Shown: positions 19,908 to 28,098 of the stretch, piece by piece | How positions within the stretch are numbered: position 1 is the first letter of the stretch | How the letters are laid out: each line of letters opens with the position of its first letter | Assembly: GCA_031291595.1 (NCBI GenBank) | Contig: JARLIU010000268.1 | Coordinates: forward strand, 1 to 41,441 | Source of the DNA: Ancalomicrobiaceae bacterium | GTDB lineage: Bacteria > Pseudomonadota > Alphaproteobacteria > Rhizobiales > Ancalomicrobiaceae | Length of the DNA: 41,441 nucleotides | Direction: 5' to 3' | Position numbers and translations under genes: made by a program | Notes under the pieces: generated by a model | What the model saw: the letters and a program-made list of their open reading frames with translations, nothing else | Databases searched by the model: none | Told to the model about the DNA's origin: nothing

Positions 19908-21116
19908 TCAGGAGGCCTTGCCGAGCCGAGCCTCGAGCCGTTGCTTCAGCCACCGGTTACGCGACCGCGCCACCGGCGCCCAATAGGCGGTCCGCGTCGA
20001 CAGCGCGACCTGGCTGGCGTCGCCGCTCTGTTTCAGCATCGAAACGCGGTCGATGTTGACGATGTGGCTGCGGTGGATGCGCGCGAAAATCGCCGGGTCG
20101 AGACGCGCCGCGACCTCGGAAATGGTCAGCGGGCAGAACCAGGTTTCCTCGCCGTCGAACAGCTGGGTGTAGTGGGCCTGCGCCTTGACGGCCGAAAGTC
20201 TGTTGACGTCGAGCGCCCGCCGCAAGCCGTCCCGTTCGACCGGCAGGCTTTTTGCCCAGCCGCCGGCCGGCGTCGTCGGCACCGCGTCGTGCTCCTCGTC
20301 GCGGAACTCGTTCTCCGCCGAGTCCAAGCCATCCGGCTTGGCGTCACCGGACGGCACATCCGCAGCCAGCACGGCGCCGATCGGAGCCGCAGCCGATGCG
20401 GCAGGACCTCTGCCGGGTATCGGCACCAGCGACAGCATGAACAGGCCGGAAACCAGAAAGGCGACGATCGACACAACGACGGCGAGGAGGCCTTGCGACA
20501 GCACCGGCTGGCTGCTCGGCAGCACGCCTGAGATCGGATGCATCGAGGTGCCGGCCATGGCGGTGTAGTGCATGGCGGAAATCGCCAGCGCCATCAGCGC
20601 CGCCGAGCCGACGATCGATTTCGGTGCGCCGATGCCGAAACCGAGCCAGAGCGCCATGCCCGACGCCAGCACGCCGATGACGATGCTGGCGGCGACGAAG
20701 GCGGGGGCATGGGTGAGATGCAGCGTCGCGTGCAGCGCCGACATGCCGAGGTAATGCATGGCGACGATGCCGCCGCCCATGGCGAAGGCGGCAACCGCGA
20801 TGCGTTGAGCGTCTGGAGGGTTGGTGCCGACGAAAATCACGGCGATGCCGACGACCAGCACGCAGATCAGAAAGGAGATCAGGGTCGGCAGCACCAGAAA
20901 ATCCACCGCAAACGGCAGGTTCAGCGCCAACATGCCGATGAAGTGCATCGTCCAGATCGCCAGTGCTAGCGACAGCGCCGAAGATGCGATCAGACGACGA
21001 TAGCGAAGCCCTTGCGCCTCGCCGATCTGGCGAGCCAGATGCAGGCCGACAAAGCTTCCCTGAAAGGCGACGATCAATGACAATGCAACGAGCCAAGGCT
21101 CGTGCTGCAAGCTCAT
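19908..21116 (-). CDS. coxC: CoxC-like membrane sensor-regulator (MHYT domain plus LytTR DNA-binding domain)
   Basis: 402 residues. Residues 1-235 hold about seven membrane segments with the three MHYT-type motifs MHFIGM (57-62), MHYLGM (120-125) and MHYTAM (182-187), proposed in this family to bind a metal and sense a diatomic gas such as CO, O2 or NO. A charged linker (about 250-295) leads to a C-terminal LytTR domain (about 295-395: FCPLTISEVAARL, IHRSHIVNIDRV). This is the architecture of CoxC and CoxH of O. carboxidovorans. Position directly before coxM and the shared strand support CO-responsive control of cox. ATG 21116 gives the standard N-terminus; ATG 21179 would add 21 residues. 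Confidence 0.9.
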   Translation of the reverse strand: MSLQHEPWLVALSLIVAFQGSFVGLHLARQIGEAQGLRYRRLIASSALSLALAIWTMHFIGMLALNLPFAVDFLVLPTLISFLICVLVVGIAVIFVGTNPPDAQRIAVAAFAMGGGIVAMHYLGMSALHATLHLTHAPAFVAASIVIGVLASGMALWLGFGIGAPKSIVGSAALMALAISAMHYTAMAGTSMHPISGVLPSSQPVLSQGLLAVVVSIVAFLVSGLFMLSLVPIPGRGPAASAAAPIGAVLAADVPSGDAKPDGLDSAENEFRDEEHDAVPTTPAGGWAKSLPVERDGLRRALDVNRLSAVKAQAHYTQLFDGEETWFCPLTISEVAARLDPAIFARIHRSHIVNIDRVSMLKQSGDASQVALSTRTAYWAPVARSRNRWLKQRLEARLGKAS

Positions 21117-21153
21117 CGGCCCTCTAGCTCCCCGTGGCGTCACAGCCGTTTCA

Positions 21154-21177
21154 GATTGCGTCTGATTGGTCGCAATC
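21154..21177 (-). promoter_or_regulatory. Palindromic operator candidate in front of coxC
   Basis: Perfect 7-bp arms GATTGCG (21154-21160) and CGCAATC (21171-21177) with a 10-base spacer, 38 bp upstream of the chosen coxC start. It would lie inside the gene if translation began at 21179, so its status depends on the true start. Confidence 0.3.
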
Positions 21178-21313
21178 ATAAGCGAGATCCCGATGCGACG
21201 CCACGGGTCGCGCAAGGCTTGCGGCACGGCCGAGACGGCGACGGACCGCCATTTCGCGCTCGCTCGCCGCCCCGGCCGAGGCGCCGGCGGCAACCGGTAC
21301 CTGTGGCGACATC

Positions 21314-21329
21314 CGAAGCGAAAGCTTCG
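21314..21329 (-). terminator. Small hairpin after the HAD phosphatase gene
   Basis: CGAAGC (21314-21319) and GCTTCG (21324-21329) enclose a 4-base loop 14 bp past the stop codon. A compact stem with no U run; weak terminator candidate. Confidence 0.35.
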
Positions 21330-21342
21330 CGGTTGACTTGGT

Positions 21343-22026
21343 TCAGACCAGCGTCAGCGGCAAGCGCCCGCCACCGTTCAATTCGACCCGCAAGGCATCG
21401 AACGTCGCCACCGAAGGATGGCGGTCGGTCGGTCGGTGCGGACTGCACGCCGTGATGATCACGACCGAGGCGCCGGCTGCCTCGGCGGCTTCGACGCCGG
21501 CGGGAGCGTCTTCGAAGACGAGACAGTCGGCTGCAGCGACGCCGAGCCGTGCGGCGGCGAGCAGATAGCAGTCGGGCGCCGGCTTGCCGTTGGCAACGTC
21601 CTCGCCGGCGACAAGCATCGGCGGCACAGGCAGTCCGGCGGCCGCGATCCGCCGCAAGGCGAGCGCACGCGGGGCCGAGGTCACCACCGCCCATCGATCG
21701 GCCGGCAGTGACGCGAGCAGCGCCGCGGCGCCCGGAATTGCATCGATCCCGTCGACCAGGTCGATCTCGGCCCGAGTGATCAACTCCGCTTCCGCCAGCG
21801 GATCGACGCCCGGCAGGCCGAGGCGCGCGATCGTATCGAAGGCCCTGACGCCATGGATGGTCGGCAGAAATGCTGCAACATCGAGCCCGTGTCGCACCGC
21901 CCAGTCGGTCCAGATGCGCTCGGCCACGGCAATCGACGTCAGGATCGTGCCGTCCATGTCGAAGAGAAAGGCCGCGAACTCTCTGCCAATGTGAATACCC
22001 TTCTCCCGCAATGGATTAACGATCAT
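21343..22026 (-). CDS. HAD-superfamily phosphatase (subfamily IA, sugar-phosphatase-like)
   Basis: 227 residues. Motif I is LFDMDGTI (nucleophile Asp23, acid/base Asp25), motif II the Thr/Ser in VVTSAPR, motif III Lys in NGKPAPDCY and motif IV FEDAPAGVEAA. The alpha-helical cap between motifs I and II is C1 type, as in small sugar-phosphate or glycerol-phosphate phosphatases. It would hydrolyse a small phosphate monoester in the cytosol; the substrate cannot be told. The ATG lies 7 bases after GGAGGG and overlaps by one base (TGATG) the stop of a short upstream open frame. Same strand as coxC but 226 bp away and probably separate. Confidence 0.88.
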   Translation of the reverse strand: MIVNPLREKGIHIGREFAAFLFDMDGTILTSIAVAERIWTDWAVRHGLDVAAFLPTIHGVRAFDTIARLGLPGVDPLAEAELITRAEIDLVDGIDAIPGAAALLASLPADRWAVVTSAPRALALRRIAAAGLPVPPMLVAGEDVANGKPAPDCYLLAAARLGVAAADCLVFEDAPAGVEAAEAAGASVVIITACSPHRPTDRHPSVATFDALRVELNGGGRLPLTLV

Positions 22027-22268
22027 CAATTGTCCCTCCAACCCCGGCGGCGCGCCCGACCGGTTCGCGCTTCAACGCGGCCCAGCCGCCGCGACAGCTT
22101 ACCCGACGCGCCGGCCGATGCCAGAAATTCCGACAGCGTCCGGTGGAAATCGGCGACATGAGCTGCCGCGCCCACGGTCTTTGCCGCGCATCGATGGAGC
22201 GAGCGGAGGCCGCTCCGACGAACGACGACGCCCGCGGCGAAGCGGCTGGCGAGCCCGGCGAATGCGCT
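22026..22268 (-). pseudogene. Possible 3' remnant of an unknown gene, cut by the palindromic element
   Basis: On the minus strand a frame is open from the CTAG edge of the palindromic element (about 22268) to a TGA at 22026-22028 that overlaps the HAD gene's ATG. It could encode about 80 residues including HVADFHRTLSEFLASAG and GKLSRRLGRVEARTG. There is no good start codon apart from an internal GTG near 22170. The stop-start overlap with the next gene is what a true upstream operon partner would leave. GC at third positions is only moderately high and no family was recognised, so it may be chance. Confidence 0.25.
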
Positions 22269-22435
22269 CTAGTGGAGCGAATTTGACATTTGAGTCCCAC
22301 TCGCGGCTTGCATAGTCTCAAATGTCGAATTCAAAGCCCCACTGGATTCAGTGAATTGCCAGTGGTCCTGAAATTCCGACATTTGCGTATGAGCGCGCGG
22401 CAAGTGGGATGCAAATGTCGGAATCGGACCGCTAG
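22269..22435. repeat. 167-bp nested palindromic element with CTAG ends (MITE-like)
   Basis: The element is nearly symmetric about base 22352. Four copies of GACATTTG alternate in orientation: 22285-22292 (+), 22319-22326 (-), 22378-22385 (+), 22413-22420 (-). Left half: arms 22279-22294 and 22317-22332 match at 15 of 16 bases. Right half: 22373-22386 and 22411-22424 match perfectly. The centre holds CCACTGG (22339-22345) / CCAGTGG (22359-22365). Both halves also share CCCACT and both ends are CTAG (22269-22272, 22432-22435). It is clearly more AT-rich than its surroundings. A non-autonomous TA-target (IS630/Tc1-type) miniature element or a REP-like repeat are the main readings; no transposase is present. 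Confidence 0.65.
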
Positions 22436-22553
22436 GCTGGACATCCGAAGGCGCCCGCCGGTTCGGTCCCGTCAGCCAGGCGCTCGCAGCGGGGCGGCGG
22501 CAACGCCAGCGGTGCCGTATCGGACGGCCGGCGAGTGCCGGATGGAGGCAGGG

Positions 22554-23096
22554 ATGGAAAGTCTGCCGATCGGCAAAGCCTTCACATTGATCGAGCCTGG
22601 GCCAGTGGTGCTGGTAACGACGCATGCCGGCGGCAAGGACAACGTGATGACGATCAGTTGGACCATGGTGCTGGATTTCTCCGCATCGTTCGCCATCACG
22701 ACCGGTCCCTGGAACTTTTCGTATCGGGCGCTGCAGGAAACCAAGGAGTGCGTGATTGCGATCCCGACGGTGGACCTGGTCGACACGGTCGTCGGAGTGG
22801 GAACCTGCTCGGGCAAAGACACGGACAAGTTCGAAAGGTTCGGCCTGACCCGGGAGAAGGCGAGACATGTTCGGGCGCCGCTCATCCGGGAATGTCTGGC
22901 AAATATCGAATGCCGGGTCGTCGACATCATCGATCGACACAGCATCGTCGTTCTTCAGGGCGTTGCCGCCTATTTCGACAGTTCCCGTAAGGAAAGACGG
23001 ATGATCCATGCCGTGGGTGACGGCACGTTTGTCGTAGATGGGCGCAGGATCGACCGCAAAACAATGATGCAGTCCAAGCTGCCGAGCGGACTATAG
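22554..23096 (+). CDS. Flavin reductase-like domain protein (FMN-binding split barrel)
   Basis: 180 residues. The pattern PGPVVLVTTHAGGKDNVMTISWTMVLDFSASFAITTG is the N-terminal signature of the flavin_reduct family (COG1853), and the middle ECVIAIPTVDLVDTVVGVGTCSGKDTDKF continues it. Members bind FMN and either reduce free flavin for a partner monooxygenase or act as small oxidoreductases. The ATG at 22554 is 5 bases after GGAGG; an ATG at 22542 overlaps that site. It stands alone on the plus strand between the palindromic element and the converging ROK gene, so no partner can be inferred. Confidence 0.85.
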   Translation: MESLPIGKAFTLIEPGPVVLVTTHAGGKDNVMTISWTMVLDFSASFAITTGPWNFSYRALQETKECVIAIPTVDLVDTVVGVGTCSGKDTDKFERFGLTREKARHVRAPLIRECLANIECRVVDIIDRHSIVVLQGVAAYFDSSRKERRMIHAVGDGTFVVDGRRIDRKTMMQSKLPSGL

Positions 23097-23128
23097 CGAT
23101 CGTCCGGCTGTTGCGGCAGCGTTCATGC

Positions 23129-24337
23129 CTATACGCAATCCGGGCAAGCTCTGGCGGCAAAACGCGCGATCGTCGCTTCGACGTCCGCTGCCGACAGCCG
23201 CACCTCTTTGACCAGCAACGCCGCCCCGAGCAGTCCGGCATCGCTGCCGGAGCGGGCCGGCTCGATCCGGAGGTCGCGCTTGGCGAGCGGCAGGACACGT
23301 TCGCGCACCACGTGATCGACCTCGTCGAACAGCGGGGTTCCGAGCGCCGACAGCGTACCGCCGATGACGATGACGCCGGGATTGAGCACGCTGACCACGT
23401 CGGCAGTGACCTCGCCCAGGACCTGTCCGGCCTTTCGCGCCGCCTCCAGTGCCGCACCATGCCCGTCGCGGACGAGCCGCACCACGTCGCGCGACCCGCG
23501 GACCGCAAAGCCCTGGGCTCGCAGGTCGCGCGCCAGCGCCCAGCCGGCCGAGCGCGCCTCGACGCAGCCGAACTTGCCGCAGCGGCATAAGGGCCTCGGC
23601 TCGCTGGCGAGCTGGATGTGGCCGATGTCGCCGGCCGCGCCCTGGGCACCGCGGTAGATCCGCCCATCGGAAATGATGCCGCTGCCGATACCGCTGGCGA
23701 ACTTGATGAAGAACAGGTGCCCGAAGTCCTGCCAGAACGTCCGCCATTCGTACAGCGTCAGCAGGTTGACGTCGTTCTCGGCGAGCACGGGAACGCCGAG
23801 CCGCTGCTCGAGCCAGGTTCGGATGTCGAAATCATCCCAGTTGGTCATGATCGATGGGCCGAAGACGCGCCCGGACGTGTAATCGACCGGCGCCGGCAGG
23901 CTGAGCCCGATGCCGATGGCCTCGCCGGGCGACCGCCCGCAGCGGGTCAAGAGATTGGCGAAGCGTTCGGCGATGGCGCTCAGTACCACCTCCGGCCCCG
24001 CGGCGAGTTCGACGTCGAACATCTCGTCGACAATGACCGCCGGGGTCAGGTCGGTGACCGCCAGCCGGACGCTGGTCTCGCCGATGTCGGCGGCCAGGAT
24101 GACGCCGAAATCGGCGCCGATCGCCAGCATGCGGGTCGGGCGCCCGCCGCTGCGCATCGTCTCTTCCGCCTCGCGCAACAGTCCGGCATCGAGCAAGGCC
24201 TTGAGCCGACTGACGATCGTATTGCGCGACAGCCCGCTCAGCGCCATCAGGTCGGCGCGCGAACGCGCCTGTCCGCTGGCGACCAGGGACAGCAGAATAC
24301 CCGTTCCCGCAAGGGACTCACGACCGGAAGGCTTCAT
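23129..24337 (-). CDS. ROK-family transcriptional regulator
   Basis: 402 residues. An N-terminal winged helix (about 15-75; SRADLMALSGLSRNTIVSRLKALLDAGLL) precedes an actin-like ROK domain beginning ILAADIGETSVRLAV. The ROK zinc motif GHIQL...PLCRCGKFGCVEA is intact. Such XylR/NagC-type proteins are sugar-responsive repressors. It follows the SDR gene by 70 bp on the same strand and probably controls the pentose operon; a palindrome in front of the kinase gene (29813-29834) is a candidate site. The ATG at 24337 is preferred to a TTG at 24343; no strong ribosome site is visible. Confidence 0.9.
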   Translation of the reverse strand: MKPSGRESLAGTGILLSLVASGQARSRADLMALSGLSRNTIVSRLKALLDAGLLREAEETMRSGGRPTRMLAIGADFGVILAADIGETSVRLAVTDLTPAVIVDEMFDVELAAGPEVVLSAIAERFANLLTRCGRSPGEAIGIGLSLPAPVDYTSGRVFGPSIMTNWDDFDIRTWLEQRLGVPVLAENDVNLLTLYEWRTFWQDFGHLFFIKFASGIGSGIISDGRIYRGAQGAAGDIGHIQLASEPRPLCRCGKFGCVEARSAGWALARDLRAQGFAVRGSRDVVRLVRDGHGAALEAARKAGQVLGEVTADVVSVLNPGVIVIGGTLSALGTPLFDEVDHVVRERVLPLAKRDLRIEPARSGSDAGLLGAALLVKEVRLSAADVEATIARFAARACPDCV

Positions 24338-24407
24338 CCGCAACGCCAGACCGCACAGTCGACACCAACGAAACAGCCTGAATTCGCAGCTACTTCGCCG
24401 TCAAGCC

Positions 24408-25178
24408 CTACCAGAGCGTATATCCACCATCAACGACAAACACCGAGCCGGTGGTAAAGCTCGAAGCGTCGCTCGCCAGCAACAGTGCCGTCGGCGCGAT
24501 CTCGTCGGCGCGAGCGTAGCGGCGCATCGGCACCTCGTCGCGCCAATAGTGCCGATAGTCCTCGTATTCGGTGCTGGCGATGCCGGTCTTGACGTAGCCC
24601 GGAGCGATGGCGTTGACCCTGACGCCGGCGGTGGCCCATTCGGCCGCCAGCGAGCGGGTCAGATGGTGCACCGCTGCCTTGGAGATGCCGTAAGGCGAGT
24701 GCCATTGCGGCCGGTTGATGATGAAGCCGGAAATCGAGCCGATATTGACGATCGATCCCTTGCCGCGGCCAACCATATGCCGGCCGACGATCTGGCAGGC
24801 CTTCCACATGCCTTCGAGGTTGATCGAGAACAGCCGATCCCAGTCGGCGTCTGGCAGCTTCAGCGCGTCGGCATGAAAGCCAATGCCGGCGCTGTTGATC
24901 AGCACGTCGATCTGGCCGAATTCGGCGATTGCCGTCTCGGAGAGGCGCTCGATGTCGTCGCGGCTGGCGACGTCGGTGGTAACGGCGATGACCTTGACGC
25001 CGGTCTTGCGGCGCAGGTCCTCAGCGACGGCGGTGTTGCGCGCGCCGTCGCGCGCGGCGATGACGATCGCCGAACCGGCTTCCGCCAGACCTTCGGCGAT
25101 TGCCAATCCGATGCCGTTGCTGCCCCCGGTGACCACCGAGACCTTGCCTTGCATCGAGAATTTATCCATGATTGCCAT
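24408..25178 (-). CDS. Short-chain dehydrogenase/reductase, probable sugar or polyol dehydrogenase
   Basis: 256 residues, classical SDR. Cofactor motif TGGSNGIG (17-24), NSAG (95-98), catalytic Ser150, Tyr163 and Lys167 (SPYGISKAAV), C-terminal VFVVDGGYTLW. It should oxidise a secondary alcohol with NAD(P). AAGGAG lies 8 bases before ATG 25178. Together with a ribulokinase-like kinase and a CUT2 importer, the natural reading is oxidation of an imported pentitol to a 2-ketopentose which the kinase then phosphorylates (inference). Function as a 3-ketoacyl-type reductase is less likely given the operon. Confidence 0.88.
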   Translation of the reverse strand: MAIMDKFSMQGKVSVVTGGSNGIGLAIAEGLAEAGSAIVIAARDGARNTAVAEDLRRKTGVKVIAVTTDVASRDDIERLSETAIAEFGQIDVLINSAGIGFHADALKLPDADWDRLFSINLEGMWKACQIVGRHMVGRGKGSIVNIGSISGFIINRPQWHSPYGISKAAVHHLTRSLAAEWATAGVRVNAIAPGYVKTGIASTEYEDYRHYWRDEVPMRRYARADEIAPTALLLASDASSFTTGSVFVVDGGYTLW

Positions 25179-25214
25179 GGAGTTGTCTCCTTGTTCGTTG
25201 GTCGGCGGCCGTCC

Positions 25215-26015
25215 TCACGCCGCAACGGGCGCGAGGAGGGCGGATGGGACGGACGCGGCGTCGAGGGCGCCGGTCATGATCGCCACGACCTGGTTCGGCT
25301 TAACGACTTTGGGATCGACCACGGTGGCGCGCCGACCGAGGCGATGGATGTGGATGCGATCGGCGATCTCGAACACATCCGGCATGTTGTGACAGATCAG
25401 CACGACGGCGAGGCCGTGGTCACGCACGCGCAGGATCAGGTCGAGCACCTGGCGCGTCTCGCGCACGCCGAGCGCGGCGGTCGGTTCGTCGAGGATCACC
25501 ACCTTGCGGCCCCAGGCGGACGCCCGCGCCACCGCCACCGCCTGGCGCTGACCACCCGAGAGGGTTTCCACCTTCTGGCGGATCGATTGGATGCGGATGC
25601 CGAGCGCCTGCATGTGCTCGGCCGCCTGGGCCCGCATCTCAGCCTTGTCGAGCTGGCGGAACCAGCGTCCGGCCCAGCCCGGCTTGCGCAACTCGCGCCC
25701 GAGGAACAGGTTCTGCGCCACGTCCATCTCGGTCGCGACCGCCAATTCCTGGTAGACGGTCTCGATGCCGACAAGCCGCGCCTCGAGCGGGCTGCGGAAA
25801 TGCACTTCCTCGCCGTCGAGAAACACCTTGCCTTCGTCCGGCACCGACGCCCCCGACAGCACCCGGATCAAGGTGGACTTGCCGGCGCCGTTGTCGCCGA
25901 CCACGGCCATGATCTCGCCCGACGCCAGTTCGAAATCGGCGTGGTCCATCGCCACGACATGCCCGAAGCGCTTCGACAGGCCGATGCCCTGCATGACGAT
26001 CCGCTTATCGCTCAT
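25215..26015 (-). CDS. CUT2 sugar ABC transporter ATP-binding protein (single-domain, FrcA-like)
   Basis: 266 residues with one nucleotide-binding domain, unlike the double RbsA/XylG type. Walker A GDNGAGKST, Q-loop in VYQELAVATEMDVAQNLFLGREL, signature LSGGQRQ, Walker B VVILDEPTAALG and H-loop CHNM are all present. The frame continues upstream inside the permease gene, but translation starts at ATG 26015 in an ATGA overlap with the permease stop. It powers the importer formed with the next two upstream genes. Confidence 0.92.
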   Translation of the reverse strand: MSDKRIVMQGIGLSKRFGHVVAMDHADFELASGEIMAVVGDNGAGKSTLIRVLSGASVPDEGKVFLDGEEVHFRSPLEARLVGIETVYQELAVATEMDVAQNLFLGRELRKPGWAGRWFRQLDKAEMRAQAAEHMQALGIRIQSIRQKVETLSGGQRQAVAVARASAWGRKVVILDEPTAALGVRETRQVLDLILRVRDHGLAVVLICHNMPDVFEIADRIHIHRLGRRATVVDPKVVKPNQVVAIMTGALDAASVPSALLAPVAA

Positions 26016-27037
26016 GCCTTCCTCCCGGAGCGGAAATACTGGTCCCAGCCGACGGCCAGGATCACCAGGATACCGGTGCCGATCTGCTGGTAGAGCGAGT
26101 CGATGCCGGCCTGCGTCAGCCCGTTCTTCAACACCGTGACGATCAGCGTGCCGACGAAGGTTCCCGCCACGCCGCCACGTCCGCCGAACAGGCTGGAGCC
26201 GCCGATCACCACGGCGGTGATGCTGTCGAGGTTCGCAGCCTGATAGCCGCTCGGGTCGGCGATCGGCGTGCGGCCGAGCGCCTGCCAGGCGGCCAGGAAA
26301 TAGAACACGCCGGCAAGCGCGTAGACGCTGAAGATCACGCGGTCGACGTAGATGCCGTTCAGTCGGGCCGCGCTCGGCGAACTGCCGACAGCATAGACAT
26401 GGGTGCCCCAGGCGGTCTGGGTGAGCGCGTAGCTCAAGAGAAACGTCAGCCCGATCCATAGCATGCTGCCGTAGGAGAAGGTGACGAGCCCGCTCGCCGG
26501 CCCCGAACCCATCAGCATCAGCCAATCCGACGAGATCGGATAGCTGCGCGAATTGGTGTAGAGGCGCGCGCCGGCGGTGATGATCGTCAGCATGCCGAGC
26601 GTCGCGATGAAGGGCGGCAGGCGGAAGCGCGTCACGGCGATGCCGTTGATCGCCGCCACCGCGACGCAGGCGACCGCGCCGAGCACGAAGGCAAGTGCCA
26701 CGTTGCCCTCGGTAGCAACGCTGCCGATGACCACGGTCGCCAGCACCATGATCGCGGCGCAGGCGAGGTCGATGCCGGCCACCAGAATGATCAGCGTCTG
26801 GCCGAGCGCCAAGGTGCCGATGACGACGGATTGCTGGAAGATCAGCGACAGGTTGCCAACGTTGAGGAAGGTCGTGGTGGTGAGCGAAAACACCGCCTTG
26901 ATCACGACGAGCGCAAACAGCGGCCCGGCGACCGGCTGGGCCACGGCGATGGCGACGGCTTGCCTCCAGCCCTCCTCGCGGGGGGCGGACGCGCCGCCCC
27001 CCGTCAGGTCAGGCCCCACGTTCGGGGACGAATTCAT
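26012..27037 (-). CDS. CUT2 sugar ABC transporter permease (RbsC/FrcC-like)
   Basis: 341 residues, BPD_transp_2 family of ribose/fructose-type permeases. Landmarks: TLALGQTLIILVAGIDLACAAIMVL, FIATLGMLTIITAGARLYTNSRSY and VIGGSSLFGGRGGVAGTFVGTLIVTVLKNGL. A cytoplasmic N-terminus of about 30 residues precedes the membrane core. One gene gives a homodimeric channel in this class. The ATG is 3 bp after the binding-protein stop, with GGGGAG upstream; its end overlaps the ATPase start. Confidence 0.93.
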   Translation of the reverse strand: MNSSPNVGPDLTGGGASAPREEGWRQAVAIAVAQPVAGPLFALVVIKAVFSLTTTTFLNVGNLSLIFQQSVVIGTLALGQTLIILVAGIDLACAAIMVLATVVIGSVATEGNVALAFVLGAVACVAVAAINGIAVTRFRLPPFIATLGMLTIITAGARLYTNSRSYPISSDWLMLMGSGPASGLVTFSYGSMLWIGLTFLLSYALTQTAWGTHVYAVGSSPSAARLNGIYVDRVIFSVYALAGVFYFLAAWQALGRTPIADPSGYQAANLDSITAVVIGGSSLFGGRGGVAGTFVGTLIVTVLKNGLTQAGIDSLYQQIGTGILVILAVGWDQYFRSGRKA

Positions 27038-27040
27038 GCC

Positions 27041-28033
27041 TTACTCTCCCCAGCAGTTCGCCAGACCCCACTTGGAGTCCTTGGACTCGATACCGGCAAC
27101 CGGCTGGTCGGTGATCAGCACCGTGCCGGAGTTGTTGATACCACTCGGCTTTTCGCCCGTCTTCACCGCCTTGTCGATGGCATCGACGGCAAGCCGCCCC
27201 ATATTGGACGGGAACTGCATGACCGTTGCGCCGATGGTACCGTCGACGACACTGCGGACGCCGGAGCAGCTGCCGTCGATCGAGGTGAAGACCACCTTCT
27301 TGCCGGCCCGCTTGGCGGCGAGCGCGGCGCCCTGGGCGGCCGGCTCGTTGATGGTATAGGCGACGTTGATGTCGGGATGGGCGGCGATCAGATTCTCCAT
27401 CGCCTGCTGCCCGCCATCGACATTGGCTTGCGTCAGCGCGGTGCCGGCGATCTCCTTCGAGGTCTCGGTCAGCCCGAAGCCCTTGAGGAAGCCGTCGTGG
27501 CGGGCCTTGGAGGTCTTGTCGGACAGGTCGTAGTCGATCAAGGTCACACGCGGATTGGCGCCGATCTTGGCCTTGGCCCACTGGCCGATCAACACGCCAG
27601 CGGCGAAATTGTCGGTCTCGTAGGACGCGTCGGCCGCCGTCGGCGGTTCGAGCGAGGTGTTGGTCGTCACCACGATGATGCCGGCGGCACGCGCCTTCTT
27701 GACGATGGGCACCAGCGCGCTGGCGCTGCCGGGATCGAGCACGATGCCCTTGACGCCCTGGTTGATCATGTTCTCGATGCCGTTGACCTGGGAGGCGGCG
27801 TCGCCGGCCACGGTGGATTCGGCCGTCATGGTGGTGAGGCCGAGTTCCTTGGCGCGCTGCACGGCAGCCGCCTGCAGCTTGCCGAAGAATGGATTGGCGA
27901 GTTGCTGCTCGACGACGCCGATCTTGTAGCCGTCGGCAAAGGCGGCCTGCGGAGCCGCAAACAGTCCGGCCGCCAACAGGGTTGTGCCCAACAGCTTGCC
28001 GGCGCTTCTGAATTTCCTCTCGTTCATAGTCAT
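27041..28033 (-). CDS. CUT2 sugar ABC transporter, periplasmic binding protein
   Basis: 330 residues. A signal peptide (about 1-33, cleavage after AFA) is followed by a Peripla_BP_4 fold: YKIGVVEQQLANPFFGKLQAAAVQRAKELG, VKGIVLDPGSASALVPIVKKARAAGI and a C-terminal TDQPVAG. Ribose/fructose-binding-protein class, so a monosaccharide or polyol ligand is expected. The ATG has AGGGAG 8 bases upstream. It lies 65 bp after the kinase gene. Confidence 0.92.
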   Translation of the reverse strand: MTMNERKFRSAGKLLGTTLLAAGLFAAPQAAFADGYKIGVVEQQLANPFFGKLQAAAVQRAKELGLTTMTAESTVAGDAASQVNGIENMINQGVKGIVLDPGSASALVPIVKKARAAGIIVVTTNTSLEPPTAADASYETDNFAAGVLIGQWAKAKIGANPRVTLIDYDLSDKTSKARHDGFLKGFGLTETSKEIAGTALTQANVDGGQQAMENLIAAHPDINVAYTINEPAAQGAALAAKRAGKKVVFTSIDGSCSGVRSVVDGTIGATVMQFPSNMGRLAVDAIDKAVKTGEKPSGINNSGTVLITDQPVAGIESKDSKWGLANCWGE

Positions 28034-28098
28034 GCCTTTCGCTCCCTCGTGTTGGTCGGGTACGCCAGGAGGCCCGGCAGTCTGCCGGGTGTGCTCGC

